Below, piece by piece: positions 1 through 10,673 of a stretch of 64,000 nucleotides of DNA. The position numbers and the translations under genes are program-made. Source of the DNA: Actinernus sp. WN-2022 (lineage: Eukaryota; Cnidaria; Anthozoa; Actiniaria; Actinernidae). Below the pieces are notes generated by a model. That model worked only from the letters and a program-made list of their open reading frames with translations, made no database searches and was not told the DNA's origin. The DNA is taken from NCBI GenBank assembly GCA_030867875.1, contig JAOWCC010001634.1, positions 5,503,877 through 5,567,876 of the forward strand. Reading direction: 5' to 3'. Position 1 is the stretch's first letter. Every line of letters begins with the position of its first letter.

Positions 1-426
1 TGTATTGGACAATAAAGAAGTATATTTTGTTGTATTTATTGCAAATATTGTTACTGTAAAGTAGACTTCAACTCTAAGGAATTAGGGGTGGAAATGAAAC
101 AAATCAGTATAACCTAGGAAAGAGTATAGTCTTTATAAACATATAACCTGCATAACCCTACTTTCCTTCCCCCACCCTCATAAAGAATACCAAAACCATA
201 CACAAATTCACAAGTACCCCACCTCCAATATTTTGATTGAAAATGACCACCAAAAAAAATAAAGATTGTTGGATAACCCATAATTTCCCTGAAGAAATTT
301 AAATTATAAATTAGTACCTTTCTCTGACCTGGTACAAATGTAAGAAATACATACATATATATGAATGTTGTTTTATAACTCTGCAGAATGTATTGGCAAA
401 GTAAATACGGATGGGCGAAAGTAATT

Positions 427-460
<34 letters not shown>

Positions 461-1233
461 CTGCGAGTGCTAAGCAAAGGACTTTTTATTATAATATAAT
501 TTACAAATTAAAAATAATACATTTTATTATGATATCACGACAATTTTTTTATAAAATATTCTTTGTTCCTTTTGGGGATTCTACCATTCTTCCGAAGTCG
601 GAATCTGCCCCTGAAGTGTGTCTTCCCTTTATAAATTGAGCTACTTGCGGTCCAGAAAATATTTATTAACGCGCGAAAACGTCTCGCCAAGTTCGCGTAA
701 ATCATAAAGTCGTGAAAGGCGAACACGAAAGAGTAATGCGTTGATCGTTGTGCCTTGCATAAGGAAATTTGTTTATTTTACATTAGCACTTTATTATAGG
801 GGTATTTATTACCTTTCATATTTGAGAAGATCCCCTTGTCATCTCTCTGTAAATACCGAGATATATATAATCGCTTCGCACAACCAACAAAATTATAAAA
901 ACAAAGCCTAATGTTTTTGTATCGGGAAAAGAATCATAAGTAGTTCAAGTTTACAAGGTCTTATAATTTTTAATTAGGAAACTTAAAATTCTCAACTTTT
1001 CGATTGATGTCCGGAAACTACGCAAAAATGTCTGAACAAGTACTGAATTGCACTGTTCAGGAAACAAGAGTTGTCGAGATTTTTCAAACCCTTATTCGGC
1101 TCCAGCGGTTAGAAAAATCCAGGTTCAATAGTATTAAAGAATACTGAAAATCCCACGATCCCGCGCAAAAGCCGGTGCCGAATTCGTAATCTTCCGCGAA
1201 AATGAAACATGAACTACAAGTTGCCGCCAGCCA
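1..1233. other. AT-rich noncoding stretch
   Basis: No coding sequence is supported here. The short ORFs on both strands lack family resemblance and paired splice sites. The only structured element is the poly-G run listed separately. The region lies 3' of the BTB fragment, which is on the minus strand. Confidence 0.6.
430..458 (+). repeat. Poly-G run of 29 nt
   Basis: An uninterrupted run of 29 G residues. Runs this long can form G-quadruplexes and are unstable in length, so the count may not be exact in the assembly. A second run (27 G) occurs at 30070-30096 inside an inverted-repeat element; no such inverted repeat is visible around this one. Confidence 0.95.
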
Positions 1234-1283
1234 CCCACTGCGTATTATTTCTTACTGACCCACTGCGTATTATTTCTTACTGA
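1234..1283 (+). repeat. Two tandem copies of a 25-bp unit
   Basis: A 25-bp unit beginning CCCACTGCGTATTATTTC occurs twice back to back, followed by the first bases of a third copy. No coding content. Confidence 0.9.
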
Positions 1284-1514
1284 CCCACTCCTCCCTTTAT
1301 TATGGCAACATCACGTGGTTTCTTGAATTACGTCAACCCAGTTGTCAAAATTGTACTAGCACCACCCCGAAAACAATTTCCTTTCCCCAAGTCCGCCATC
1401 TTTGTCCGCCATCTTGGATTGGGCGCGCAAGGCCTCATGGTAAAGTTGTTCATTGATCTGAACTGGGGCCCAAAAAAAAAATTTGCCCGGCCCGGCCGCC
1501 CAAAAATATGATGA

Positions 1515-1877
1515 TTCTTTTAATAGGTCCAAATAACCCTTTAAAAACTTCATGCATTTCTCCAGCACGACGTCTATCATGTACTCGAAAGACAACGACA
1601 ACAACGAATAACAGTTTTCACTGGTAATTTCGCATTTAAACTGTGGATAGATAACAAACAAAAGTGTTTTGATTTCGTTGGGGTCTTTACCTTGTAGAGT
1701 AGCTTTGCCTTCCTTCTTTTCTTTGAAATCTCCCGTAACAAACATTTTATCGAAGTACTGTGAGCACATGGCTAACACAGCACGATGAACGTGGAATTCT
1801 TGTTCCCCCACGATCAGAATTGTGTCGCTCAGAGTCCAGGCTTTGGAAAAGACGTGGTCTTCCTTCTCAGACGCCAT
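1515..1877 (-). pseudogene. BTB/POZ-domain gene fragment
   Basis: The minus-strand reading frame from the ATG at 1875-1877 encodes a typical BTB/POZ domain of about 120 residues. It has an early WTLSDTILIV strand, the diagnostic segment FHVHRAVLAMCSQYFDKMF, an acidic GDFKEK loop, and the later helices ITSENCYSLLSLSFEYM and KCMKFLKG. BTB domains are dimerisation or Cullin-3 adaptor modules. The frame stays open to 1356, but after about residue 134 of the longer ORF (Ser-rich end) the peptide becomes Gly/Pro/Phe-rich and follows a T-tract on this strand, so family resemblance ends there. No MATH, Kelch or zinc-finger partner domain follows and no clear donor is seen. It may be a truncated gene copy or the first exon of an unrecognised gene; a fragment is more likely. 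Confidence 0.65.
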
Positions 1878-2192
1878 TACCGGGCACTCACTGCTAGTCC
1901 CAGGCCCACGCGACATAAACTAGAACGTTCGAACTGTGACAGAGACGACACGGATTTTTTTAATTTATTTTTTATTTTAACAATTTCCCGTCCTGAAAAT
2001 GGGCGAACAAAAAGAAAGCCAGTTCACTGAGTTCATGGCATTTTTTTCTGGAAATAATTTATTTTTACGGCTAAAAGCTCAGTATTTTTTTTATTACAGG
2101 TCAGTGTTTGCTTATTTTCTACGGTTTGTCGTGAAGGACATTTTTCTTCCTTCCAATCCTCTGCAAAACAATTTTGTGAACGATTCCAACAT

Positions 2193-2500
2193 CAGCGAGC
2201 TAGAGTAGTCGTCCTGTCTCGAATGAGTTCTATCCTTGATCTGGACAGTCAATCGAATCAAGGGACCAAGTTCGGACCTTTATTTTTTCTAGTGATGGTC
2301 AACGATTTGTCTACGGTGCTTCCTACTGTATAAGTACGTTAACGCCATTGCACGGTCTTTCTACGGTAATTAATCCACCAACTCCGTTACAGCAGGGGAT
2401 CGATAACATTAACCAGTGAACCGCCGATAATAATACGAAGTCGAATGTTGAAAAAAACGAAGGAGTTTGCAGTGTCGTTCCTGTCGTCGAGCTAACCGCC
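2193..2500 (+). pseudogene. Decayed LINE reverse-transcriptase fragment
   Basis: The plus-strand frame beginning at 2193 reads RARVVVLSRM, then NQGTKFGPLFFLVMVNDLS. The latter matches the conserved RT region around motif B of non-LTR retrotransposons (usual form PQGTKLGP..FLVMINDL). About 200 nt further on, KKTKEFAVSF matches the region after the catalytic motif. Motif C (YADD-like) is destroyed and stops interrupt the frame. A mobile-element relic unrelated in frame to its neighbours; similarity may extend a little on both sides. Confidence 0.6.
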
Positions 2501-2892
2501 TCCCGGGGATTAGGTATTTGTGTTTCTAATGAGAGCTAATGCCCCGCTAACGGCGCAAATACCCCGCCCTAAATGGTTGGATCATTGTTCAAAATGACGT
2601 GTGTACCATAATTCCGTCAACTCAACTTTTCTTTATGTTTTTGTTTTTGTTTTTCTTTTTCTAGTTATCGATGCTCTGTAGAAATCGAAACAGCCAAGTT
2701 GATAAACATCGAAATTATATATTACATGTAAATTATTTTATATATACATGCATGCAACAACTGTCTTCCTTAGCTTACTGTTCTACAACAGTTCCAGATT
2801 TTAAATGGCCTCATTCTTGATATGTAATATATACGTGTATATATACAAACAACATCTGAGAGATATAAATTTGAAAAACAGTTCATATCGTT

Positions 2893-3975
2893 TAAAGGAA
2901 ACCTCGTCTAAAATACAATGTTTGCTCTCAAATGTTCCTGATCGATGTCTAAATCTGTTGTTGTGTTTGTCACTTCTAAATTGTAGACGAGATGTCATAT
3001 ATGCACCGATTTTCCTGTCCATAAACTCATTTTAATTTCCTGCACGCAGCCATATTGGATCTTATGACGTCACAGTGTTGCCTCTATTGTCAGAAAACAA
3101 TATAGCTCGTTTGTTTTGTAACTATAGAGGCAACACTTTGACGTTATAAAATCCAAGATGGCGGCACGCAGGAAATTCAAATTAGTTTTATGGACGTGGA
3201 AAATCGGCCCATTATTGATATCTAGTGTACAATTTGGAAGTGACAAACATGGCAGACTAAGGCCGCGTTCACACTTGGTGCCCAGGCACCAGTGCCCGGG
3301 CACCGGCACGAAACTGTGTTTTGTTCAGACTACTGATGCCCAAGATCTTGTTGTGTTCACATTTGGTCCCGAGCACATGGTCAGTAATTGAAATATCGAG
3401 GATTTCACGCTTTTTAAGCGTGCAAATAAGCATATTGTGTAGTATTTGCACATTATTGATATGCTATGCTTCTACATGAGAAACTAGAGGGATGACGTCG
3501 GTGAACGAGGAAGAAAGACGAAAGTTAGCGCGGATTGTCACGAGAGTATGCAATACAATTACGAAGAGTTTTCACGAGTACCTTGCTAGATTCCACTTCG
3601 AAGGAGAACAACATGAGAGATTAATCGAAATAAGCATGTTTTGATAGATGAATTCCTTCATTTCTCTGATAGAAAATGGCTGAGCAGGGAATTGTGGGTA
3701 AGCGAAGCAGTGGTTTTTGGGTAAAATGCCTGGGCACTCGTGGAAAATGCGTGCACACCTGGTGCTGGTACCCAAACCAGTGCCCGAGTACAAGGTCTCG
3801 ACCTTGTACCCGGGCCCGGGCACCGTGCCAAAAATTTGACGTGGGCACTTGCCAAAAAACGTGTTCACATTGGTGCCCAATTGGTACTGTGCCCGGGTAC
3901 CGTGCCCGGGAAACAAGTGTGAACGCTGCCTTAGGCATCCAAAAGGAACATTTGAGAGCATGCTTTAATACACTG
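2893..3975. mobile_element. Foldback MITE interrupted by a nested MITE
   Basis: The segment from about 2910 to 3257 is a long imperfect inverted repeat: the left arm, containing TTTCCTGCACGCAGCC, pairs with the right arm, containing GGCGGCACGCAGGAAA. The right arm is cut at about 3257 by another inverted-repeat element (3258-3933) and resumes after it with GGAACATTTGAGAGCA, complementary to TGCTCTCAAATGTTCC near 2925. The left end reads TTTAAAGGAAACC, like the ends of the element at 48620-50265. No transposase is present. Confidence 0.75.
3258..3933. mobile_element. Nested MITE with GCCCGGGCACC-rich ends
   Basis: The termini are inverted: TAAGGCCGCGTTCACACTTG at the left and its approximate complement ending GCGTTCACAC(..)GCCTTA at the right. 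The subterminal parts are rich in GTGCCCGGGCACC palindromes, which account for the short overlapping ORFs on both strands. It splits an older foldback element. No coding capacity. Confidence 0.75.
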
Positions 3976-5042
3976 TCTTACTGGCTGCCTGAACAAACTC
4001 GGATTTAAAATGTCCAAAATACAATACAACTTCCCGCTTTTCGGATGACACTTTAAATAATGTAAAGTATGTTGCCTTCTTCTCAAAATTATTTAATAAT
4101 AAGATAATAAAGTTAAACATAGGACCCCTAATGACAACTCGCGGATGGTCAGTGAGCTATTTTGGCATATACTAAAAATGACGTGACCGAGGACTTCATC
4201 GTTATGTCATCACCACTAAGTGATTGATAGAGACCCACTACCATGTCTGTCCATGTTTGAGCCACCTGCCAGTAAGCGAGTTAGCCATGAAAATCTCATA
4301 TCACGAACATATTCCGAACATGGTACGAATTTTGTTAACAGACATCTTCGGAAAAGGATACGGCAATTCCCCGTTCGGCTTTCTTGGGACTAATTTTTGA
4401 ATTCATCTGAAATTTAAATAAAACAATTCATCTGAAGACTGAAATAACACAATCTAAATCGTAATTGCCTTATTTCTACCATCGTAAAGGATAAATGATG
4501 CAGCAGTCACGCAACACATTTCACAGTTTAGTTCTGGGGGTCACGCAAGACTATTTTTCATGCCGCTAAAACAATTTTCATCATATATATGAATTCGAAA
4601 TTATCTGAAAACAGTGCTTTACTTTCGAAATAAATTCACAAATGGAAATGTTGAGGCTAAAAGCTCTGGTCTATACATTGATTGTATTGAATCCGAATAC
4701 ATGTAGGTCGACTGTGAGAGAAACTATCCCAAATGTTCACTATTTTGTGAAGCCCAATACATCACTGTTTCGCCAGCGTGTATAAATAAATATGAGCTAC
4801 CACCAAAAGTTCACTATTGCTTATACCGAACATCGTACGAGTATATCCCGATCTAATACATAACTTCTATAATGTCGTGTGGTCATTTCAAACAATTGTT
4901 GCATGTCGTTCAGAGTAATATTTGGGCCTGACTAGATGCTAGTGAGGCATACGCTCATACTTTTCAAATTTCGCTATCAATTTTTTTAATCGCACTTCCT
5001 GTAGCCTACGTTGTATCCGCCTCTCTTCTGTCGGCTCGCTAC
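3976..5042. other. Noncoding, nothing recognised
   Basis: AT-rich sequence with no supported gene. Short phrases such as GGATACGG recur near 4357 and 6000, so it is probably old repeat material. Confidence 0.5.
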
Positions 5043-5480
5043 ACATATTTACTATTCAGTAGCCCACCCCATTGTTCTCTCTCTGCACTATATCGCTGAT
5101 TGCTGTGTGACACCCTTTGAAAGCAAACATTCTTAGAAACACGGGAGCGGTCTATTTTGTCAGAAGGGAAATTAACAGGGGTAAACATATACGCACTAAA
5201 TTGACCACATAGCAATATTAAAAATATTGCAGCCTGCGAACTGCAATATTAAAAATATTGCTGTGTGTCCAATACAGTGCGTGTAAGTTTACCCCTGCTA
5301 ATTTCCCTTCTGACAAAAAAATCTGCCACTACCGTTTTTCTAAGAGCCTTTGCTTTCACTGAATCATGAGCTGACTGAAGCTGACTGCAATATATCTAAT
5401 ATTGCTGCGTGCCGAAGAAACTATCGTACATATTTACTATTCAGTAGCCCACCCCATTGTTTTCTCTTTTGCACAATAAT
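5043..5480. repeat. Hairpin element flanked by a 44-bp direct repeat
   Basis: From about 5132 to 5350 the sequence folds on itself: TTTTGTCAGAAGGGAAATTA pairs with TAATTTCCCTTCTGACAAAA, and the loop carries two GCAATATTAAAAATATTGC palindromes. Outside the hairpin, a direct repeat containing CATATTTACTATTCAGTAGC occurs at about 5043 and 5428. This could be a duplicated flank or a larger composite element. Confidence 0.75.
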
Positions 5481-6320
5481 GGCGGTTTCTTTTTGAGAAA
5501 AATGGCCTGACCTAACTTTACTCAATGAAAAAAATGACAGATTTTGTTTGACTAAATAGGTCTTGATAAATAAGGCGCCATTTAGAACAATAGACTTGCG
5601 TAACTTCTGTAATTTTGATTACATTTCGGGCTACGCCCTCAGCTGACTGCAATATATCTAATGTTGCTGCGTGCCTCAGTAACTATCTAATACTTAATTC
5701 CTGAACGTGTTCTAGTATTCGACGATCCGTCCTGCTTTCCAAATATGGAATATATTGACCATATATGGATATCACAGGGAGCTCTCAGAAACGACACTTT
5801 TCTCAATACATTGTTTGATATGTTGAATTAGTGTAGCAAGATAGACAGAGAAACTTCACAGCAGTAAATTATAAGTTATTTCGGAATATTACCTTAGAAA
5901 GCGGCATATCTACAGCACTGACCAAATCCTTTCGAAAGCTTCGACGAGTCTTTTCCGATAAAAGTTTGTTCCTCAGTCACATCGACCATCTTCGTAAAAG
6001 GATACGGCATTCGGAATAGGATACGCGGATACGGCACATTTGGAATCGAAATCTACCTAACCCACATGCGTGCATTCACGAATTAACAATGTACCTCGTT
6101 ACACTTGTGGCAAAAATAACTAAAGTCTTAAAGCGCCAACTCTTTCCCATATTACTTTATATGAAAACACATTCTTAAAAAAAATGGTAAAATTGATTTA
6201 AAAAAATAGTCAATACCTGCAAAGAAGCTTCAAGGTCATCCATGAAGCACTCCAGCGGAACTAAAATGCTATTATTTCATTCAATAAACGATGGTAACTA
6301 CGCACATTTCGCACCACGAG
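5481..6320. other. Noncoding, repeat remnants
   Basis: No coding sequence supported. A phrase containing GCTGACTGCAATATATCTAA is shared between about 5378 and 5640, indicating a partial duplication of the preceding element. Confidence 0.45.
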
Positions 6321-6329
6321 GTGAAAGGA

Positions 6330-6535
6330 GCCAAAATGGTCAGCGGCTTCCATGGCCAAACCACGCTCCGGTCTATCGAGCGGGAGGTCGCGGGTTCAAA
6401 CCCCGGCCGGACCAACACTCGGGGTCTTAAAATAACTGAGTAGAAGGTGCTGCCTTTGTGAACCAACTGCAAATGGTTAGACCTTCACGTCTTCTCGGAT
6501 AATGACGTAAAATCGTAGGTCCACCCCTAGTATAG
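6330..6535 (+). mobile_element. tRNA-derived SINE (family 1)
   Basis: The segment GGTCGCGGGTTCAAACCCCG is a tRNA-type B box in a T-arm context, preceded by a degraded A-box region. It continues into a body with CACTCGGGGTCTTAAAATAA and ATGGTTAGACCTTCACGTCT. The same body occurs antisense at 35553-35795. SINEs with this body are, from memory, common in coral genomes. RNA polymerase III would transcribe such elements through TFIIIC. Confidence 0.8.
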
Positions 6536-6779
6536 TCTCGTACTGATTTAGGAGTAACTCATTAAAGAATTGGAGTAATTGCAGAATACCCCCTCCTTTG
6601 GGTCATTAATAATTCATTTCTCAACTTTTTCATACAAACCTTCTAAAAACCTAACCCTGAAATAAATAAATAAACTAACAGTTTCAACCCAAAATCATTC
6701 ATAGAACGAGTCTAAATACACCTGAACTAAAGTGGAGAATTTAGTGGTTTTCAAGCGATCTTTTGAGTGGAGGGGGTAT

Positions 6780-7565
6780 TCTGCAACTAAGCCAAAGAAT
6801 TAAAGAAGCAACCCTCACTTGTACCACTGACCATCAATAATCAACCCCTTGAGATAGTTTCCATCATAAAGCTATTGGGAGTTTACTTGTCTTCGGACCT
6901 CAAGTGCATGGACTACCCATATCCAAAGCAAGCAAGCGCCTGTATTTAGGCGTAGTGGTGTTCCCTCAAGGAACCTTCGCTCGGTGTATTGCAATTTCAT
7001 TCGACCCCTCTTAGAGTACGCATGTCCCGTGTGGCATTCGTCTTTGCCCTTGTTTCTAAGAGATCAGCTAGAGGCTATTCAACGCCGAGCTGTTAGGATA
7101 ATGCTCCCTTACCTGTCGTATTGTGAAGGACTAAAAGAACTATCTACCCATTCTTTTCGACAGAAGGGATGCATTGTGTAACTCTTTTTACAAGAGCATT
7201 TTGGACCCTACAAGTAAGCTTAACGAGTTGTTGCCTAAACCTGTTGAACAAGAGTACAATTTCAGAAACGCCCGTAAGATTCCGTTATTTGTATCTTGTA
7301 CTAGTGTGTTACGAAATGGGATGCCATTAGGAATACTATGCCACCATTTCACATTTTCTATTGTATATGTTGTAGGTTATATATATATATATAGTCGCAT
7401 ATATATATATATGTATATTTTAAAATCTCCATGTTTAATAATTAGCATACGATTTTAAGATCCTTTAGATACTTATATTATATTTACATTTTTGTAAACT
7501 GGAGTTTTTCACTTTTTACGATTGTAAAACTGTCATTCAAGTATGATTAATAAATTATTATTATA
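6780..7565 (+). pseudogene. CR1-like LINE 3' fragment, frameshifted
   Basis: Translated pieces read LTINNQPLEIV and IKLLGVYLSSDLK, then FIRPLLEYACPVWHSSLP and LEAIQRRAVRIMLP, and after a frameshift KLNELLPKPVEQEYNFRNAR. This is the usual C-terminal part of a CR1/Jockey-type non-LTR RT polyprotein, after the catalytic core. It is 5' truncated, frameshifted at least twice, and ends in an AT-rich tail with TTATTATTAT. An internal AT microsatellite lies at about 7380-7415. Confidence 0.8.
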
Positions 7566-7581
7566 AAAAAAGAATACTTTT

Positions 7582-7825
7582 TAGGCCTTTTGCAGGAAAC
7601 AGTCACGTGTTGATAATACTCGTGATCCCCACGGGAAAGGCGTTGCCATGGATACTGGATGGCAAGCTATCTTTAAAAACATTGTTTTAGTAAGATCGAC
7701 TGGAGATGGAAAATAGCATTTACAAAAGGTCTAATAACACTACCGATCTCGTGCCGTACAATATATGAATTAAGATTTCGTTGCCACCCAATACAATCAC
7801 GTGATCGTATTCCTGCAAAAGGCTC
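7582..7825. mobile_element. MITE family A, complete copy
   Basis: Terminal inverted repeats of about 27 bp: AGGCCTTTTGCAGGAAACAG at the left pairs with the right end TCCTGCAAAAGGCT, and each TIR ends in CACGTG. The interior contains GATCGACTGGAGATGGAAAA and CACTACCGATCTCGT. Two further copies with insertions lie at 19616-20175 and 24763-25340. No coding capacity. Confidence 0.85.
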
Positions 7826-7840
7826 ATTGATCCTTCAAGT

Positions 7841-7996
7841 CAGGGGCGGTTTAGGGGAGGGGCCGAGGGAGCCGCTGTCCCCCTTTCGTTGGCTGGGATA
7901 CATGCTTCCGCATCCTTACGGCTAATCGCACCTATACGGCGCAAGGTTCGGCTTACGCCGCGGCCCCTCTTTCTTCATTTTCTGGATCCGCCCCTG
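7841..7996. mobile_element. Short MITE with CAGGGGCGG ends
   Basis: Starts CAGGGGCGGTTTAGGG and ends CTGGATCCGCCCCTG, so the first and last 9 bp are inverted. It lies inside a copy of the repeat also seen at 12250 and 45855, whose phrase CCTTCAAG..TTTCTTTAAAAC is split by it. The ends suggest a hAT-type non-autonomous element; the target duplication is not clear. Confidence 0.65.
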
Positions 7997-8995
7997 CAAG
8001 CCAATTTCTTTAAAACAAAACTAAAAAAATACCACCCTGAGCTAGAAGAGAAATACCATGAGAATGTCCTGATGAACTATGTCAAACACGAATTGGAGTC
8101 TTTCATCAGGGGTTCCAAATATTGAGAAAACAAATGAAACCGAGAAGCGTAGCTAAGGGTTTTATTGTTTTCGAAATATTTGGAATCCCGTGATGAAAGA
8201 CGAACAAGGAGTGTTTGACATGTCTTCTCATGCGAATGCAAAACCGACAATTTACATACGTTTCTTTTCAAACTTCATTAGCAAGTTTGTTTACCGTTTG
8301 ACTGTTGTATCTAATTATTCAATAGATGGCTTATTATTCATTTTTGATGGCAGTGATTTCAACTAGCGTACTAGTAGAGTAGTGGACAAGAGTTAGTACA
8401 AGCAGTCGGAAGGGTCGTGGTTCGAACTCCAGTGGAGGCATACTTTTTTTCTTTCTATTTCATTCTTTATTTCTTTACTTCTTCGCTCCTTACTTGTAGT
8501 TTATCAGTATGTAATTAGTTAGTGGTTCATGAATATGATGATTAAGAAATATTGATCACTAGGGTTGGAAATATGATCAAACACTAGTGCGTTTGGAACT
8601 GGTGTTTCATTGGATGTCGAGATACATCCACCTGACGAAGCTTCGAACAAGGGTTTCACCCGGTATCAAGACCCATGCATGTGACCAAATACAGTTCCTG
8701 CATTGGATGACTATCTCATGAATTATTAATGAGTTCGAGAAAAGCTTTTCAAACTTTTTAGATAGTGGATGGCAAAGATTAAAGTGGATTACAAAAGCTT
8801 CAGCTGGAAACTTGATTTCGGTTACAGTGAACATCATTTCAAGTTACTTTAAATTTCTCTTAAAAGCAGTATTTTCATTCACTTGAATCTTTGCCATCCT
8901 TCATCAAAATTGTCTCAAATTTTCTCCACACTAGTATACATGGAAAGCATATACTCTGCTAGTAGTTATTTTATTCTTTGGTCATGAAAAAGGTT
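7997..8995 (+). repeat. Interspersed repeat family F1, copy 1
   Basis: Shares TTAAAGTGGATTACAAA, CATCAAAATTGTCTCAAATT and GAAAAGCAT-type phrases with 12250-12590 and 45855-46480. This copy is split by a hairpin at about 8085-8220 (TCTTTCATCAGGGGTTCC opposite GGAATCCCGTGATGAAAGA) and by a tRNA-like segment near 8360-8450. No coding capacity. Confidence 0.7.
8360..8450 (+). mobile_element. tRNA-like SINE head
   Basis: GTGGTTCGAACTCC resembles a Pol III B box. It lies about 50 nt after TAGAGTAGTGG, which could be a degraded A box, and is followed by a T-rich stretch. A SINE head is more likely than a tRNA gene because the cloverleaf stems do not close. Confidence 0.45.
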
Positions 8996-9002
8996 GACAT
9001 TC

Positions 9003-9311
9003 CCTGCTAGCAGAGGTCTCTCTGTCTTGGTAAAATGGAAGGCGAGGGAGAGACCTCTGCCGACATCCAACGCTTTTTCTGTCGCGCATGCGTGAAGTTT
9101 CCTTGGCAACAAGTGACGCGATCTCACGTGTACTTATGAGCGCACGAAACAACTGTAACAAACAACTGACGCGTACAACTATTTCCGGTAAAACGTGTTT
9201 TCGAAACTGGTTTGACTCGTCCATGACTGTGGACGGCAAGCGTCGGATGTCGGCAGAGGTCTCTCCCTCGCCTTCCATTTTACCAGGACAGAGAGACCTC
9301 TGCTAGCAGAG
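9003..9311. mobile_element. MITE with 72-bp terminal inverted repeats
   Basis: Left end CTGCTAGCAGAGGTCTCTCT and right end AGAGAGACCTCTGCTAGCAG are inverted, and pairing continues for about 72 bp to GACATCCAACGCTT opposite AAGCGTCGGATGTC. Each TIR has its own internal palindrome (GCAGAGGTCTCTC opposite GAGAGACCTCTGC). The 165-bp centre has no ORF of interest. Confidence 0.9.
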
Positions 9312-9774
9312 AAAGGTTTACAGTGCCCCATTAACAAATAGAACATGTTCTGTACTCTGACAAAAATATGTCTAGAGCTGTAGAACATGAAAACATGGTA
9401 CGGAAACATTTCTCATTCCATGACATAAAGGAATAGAAAGCAGTTTATGTGCTTAAAAAATCGTTGTGTGAACAGAACTCTATTTCTTAGATGAAAACTT
9501 CTTGATTACATGACATTTCAAGTATTTAATAGATTAGGATAAAAACAAAACAAAGCTACAAAGATCCAACGCTTTCCAAATCGTCAAACAGAAAACTGTA
9601 ATCATTATATTAAATACAAACCATAAATTCAAATACGTATTCCTTCAAATGTTCCATTTAGAACCCTTAATCTGATTATAAGAAAACCTCCTTCACGCAT
9701 AGAAAACTTCGTCCATTACTCGTATCGTATGTCTACATGTCTACACGGCAAAGGGCCAAGTTACATACCTATCG

Positions 9775-10255
9775 ATACAGTTAAAGTGCGTCTAACGTCT
9801 ATTTTGTTATCACATATATCGATTCTACGTCAAGTGACTAGTTGAATGGTACAACATTTCTTGATTTGAGTGTTGCGTCTGTGAGTTATATGAGTTTATA
9901 TCTCCAAAACGCTAATGAATGTGACGCCAACCCAGGAATTTACTGTAATTTCTTTCTCCTTGTGAATGAAACTATTATGATTCTTATAAAATGGTTATTA
10001 CATTCACTGATACAAACTACAATGATATAATAGATGTTTACAAAAGGTCATTTATCTAACCACCATGGTTTTGTATAATAAAATAATGATTCCTGGTATG
10101 ACGTCACATTCATTAGCAGTTTGGACTGAGATATAAAACTATAACTCATATACACAACACTCAAATCGAGAAATATTCTACCATTCAAACTGTTCACTTG
10201 ATGTAGGATGACAAAATAAACGTTTTGTAGGGCTGAAACTAGAAGTAAACAGTAT
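9775..10255. mobile_element. Foldback MITE family B, copy 1
   Basis: The left arm, containing TTCTTGATTTGAGTGTTG, pairs with the right arm, containing CAACACTCAAATCGAGAAA; GCTAATGAATGTGACG pairs with CGTCACATTCATTAGC. Arms are about 190 bp, with a centre carrying ACAAAAGGTCATTT. A half copy lies at 20580-20750, beside the exon-derived minisatellite. Confidence 0.8.
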
Positions 10256-10590
10256 TCTAAGTTGCAAAGTCTAAACATCACATATCATGTAGATGTCGTC
10301 CGTACCATTTCCTTGTTCCATTAATGTTGGCCATTTCATCAATCCACCGTATCAAAAAGATGGCGGTTGTACATTGGACCACAATTCCTTGCGAACCTAA
10401 AACGGGCAAAATAACACGTAGAAATCCTCTATTCTCTTCAACAATAGTGGATTGGCAACAGCATTTGTACTTGCTTGTTTTTAAGATTTAAAACCTCTAC
10501 CGTAATTTCATAACGGATTTAAAGTTTTTCGCGCAAAGGATTGTACAGCCGCCATTTTTTCAGGATGCCGGATGCCAGTTGGTAGTGGCC

Positions 10591-10673
10591 TCATTCTGTC
10601 ATTTCGCTGATGATCTTGGCTGCATTGGAGATGCAATCAACATCTGGAACCCAATATGCCACTTGCTGTGAAC
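10591..10673 (-). CDS. GTF3C1: GTF3C1 terminal exon
   Basis: Two bases complete a Gly codon, then [26 protein letters not shown] and TGA. Acceptor [20 protein letters not shown] corresponds to the vertebrate FYEPTLDC shortly before the C-terminus. No AATAAA is visible in the 300 nt after the stop, and the following sequence looks like repeat material, so the poly(A) site is not placed. Confidence 0.9.
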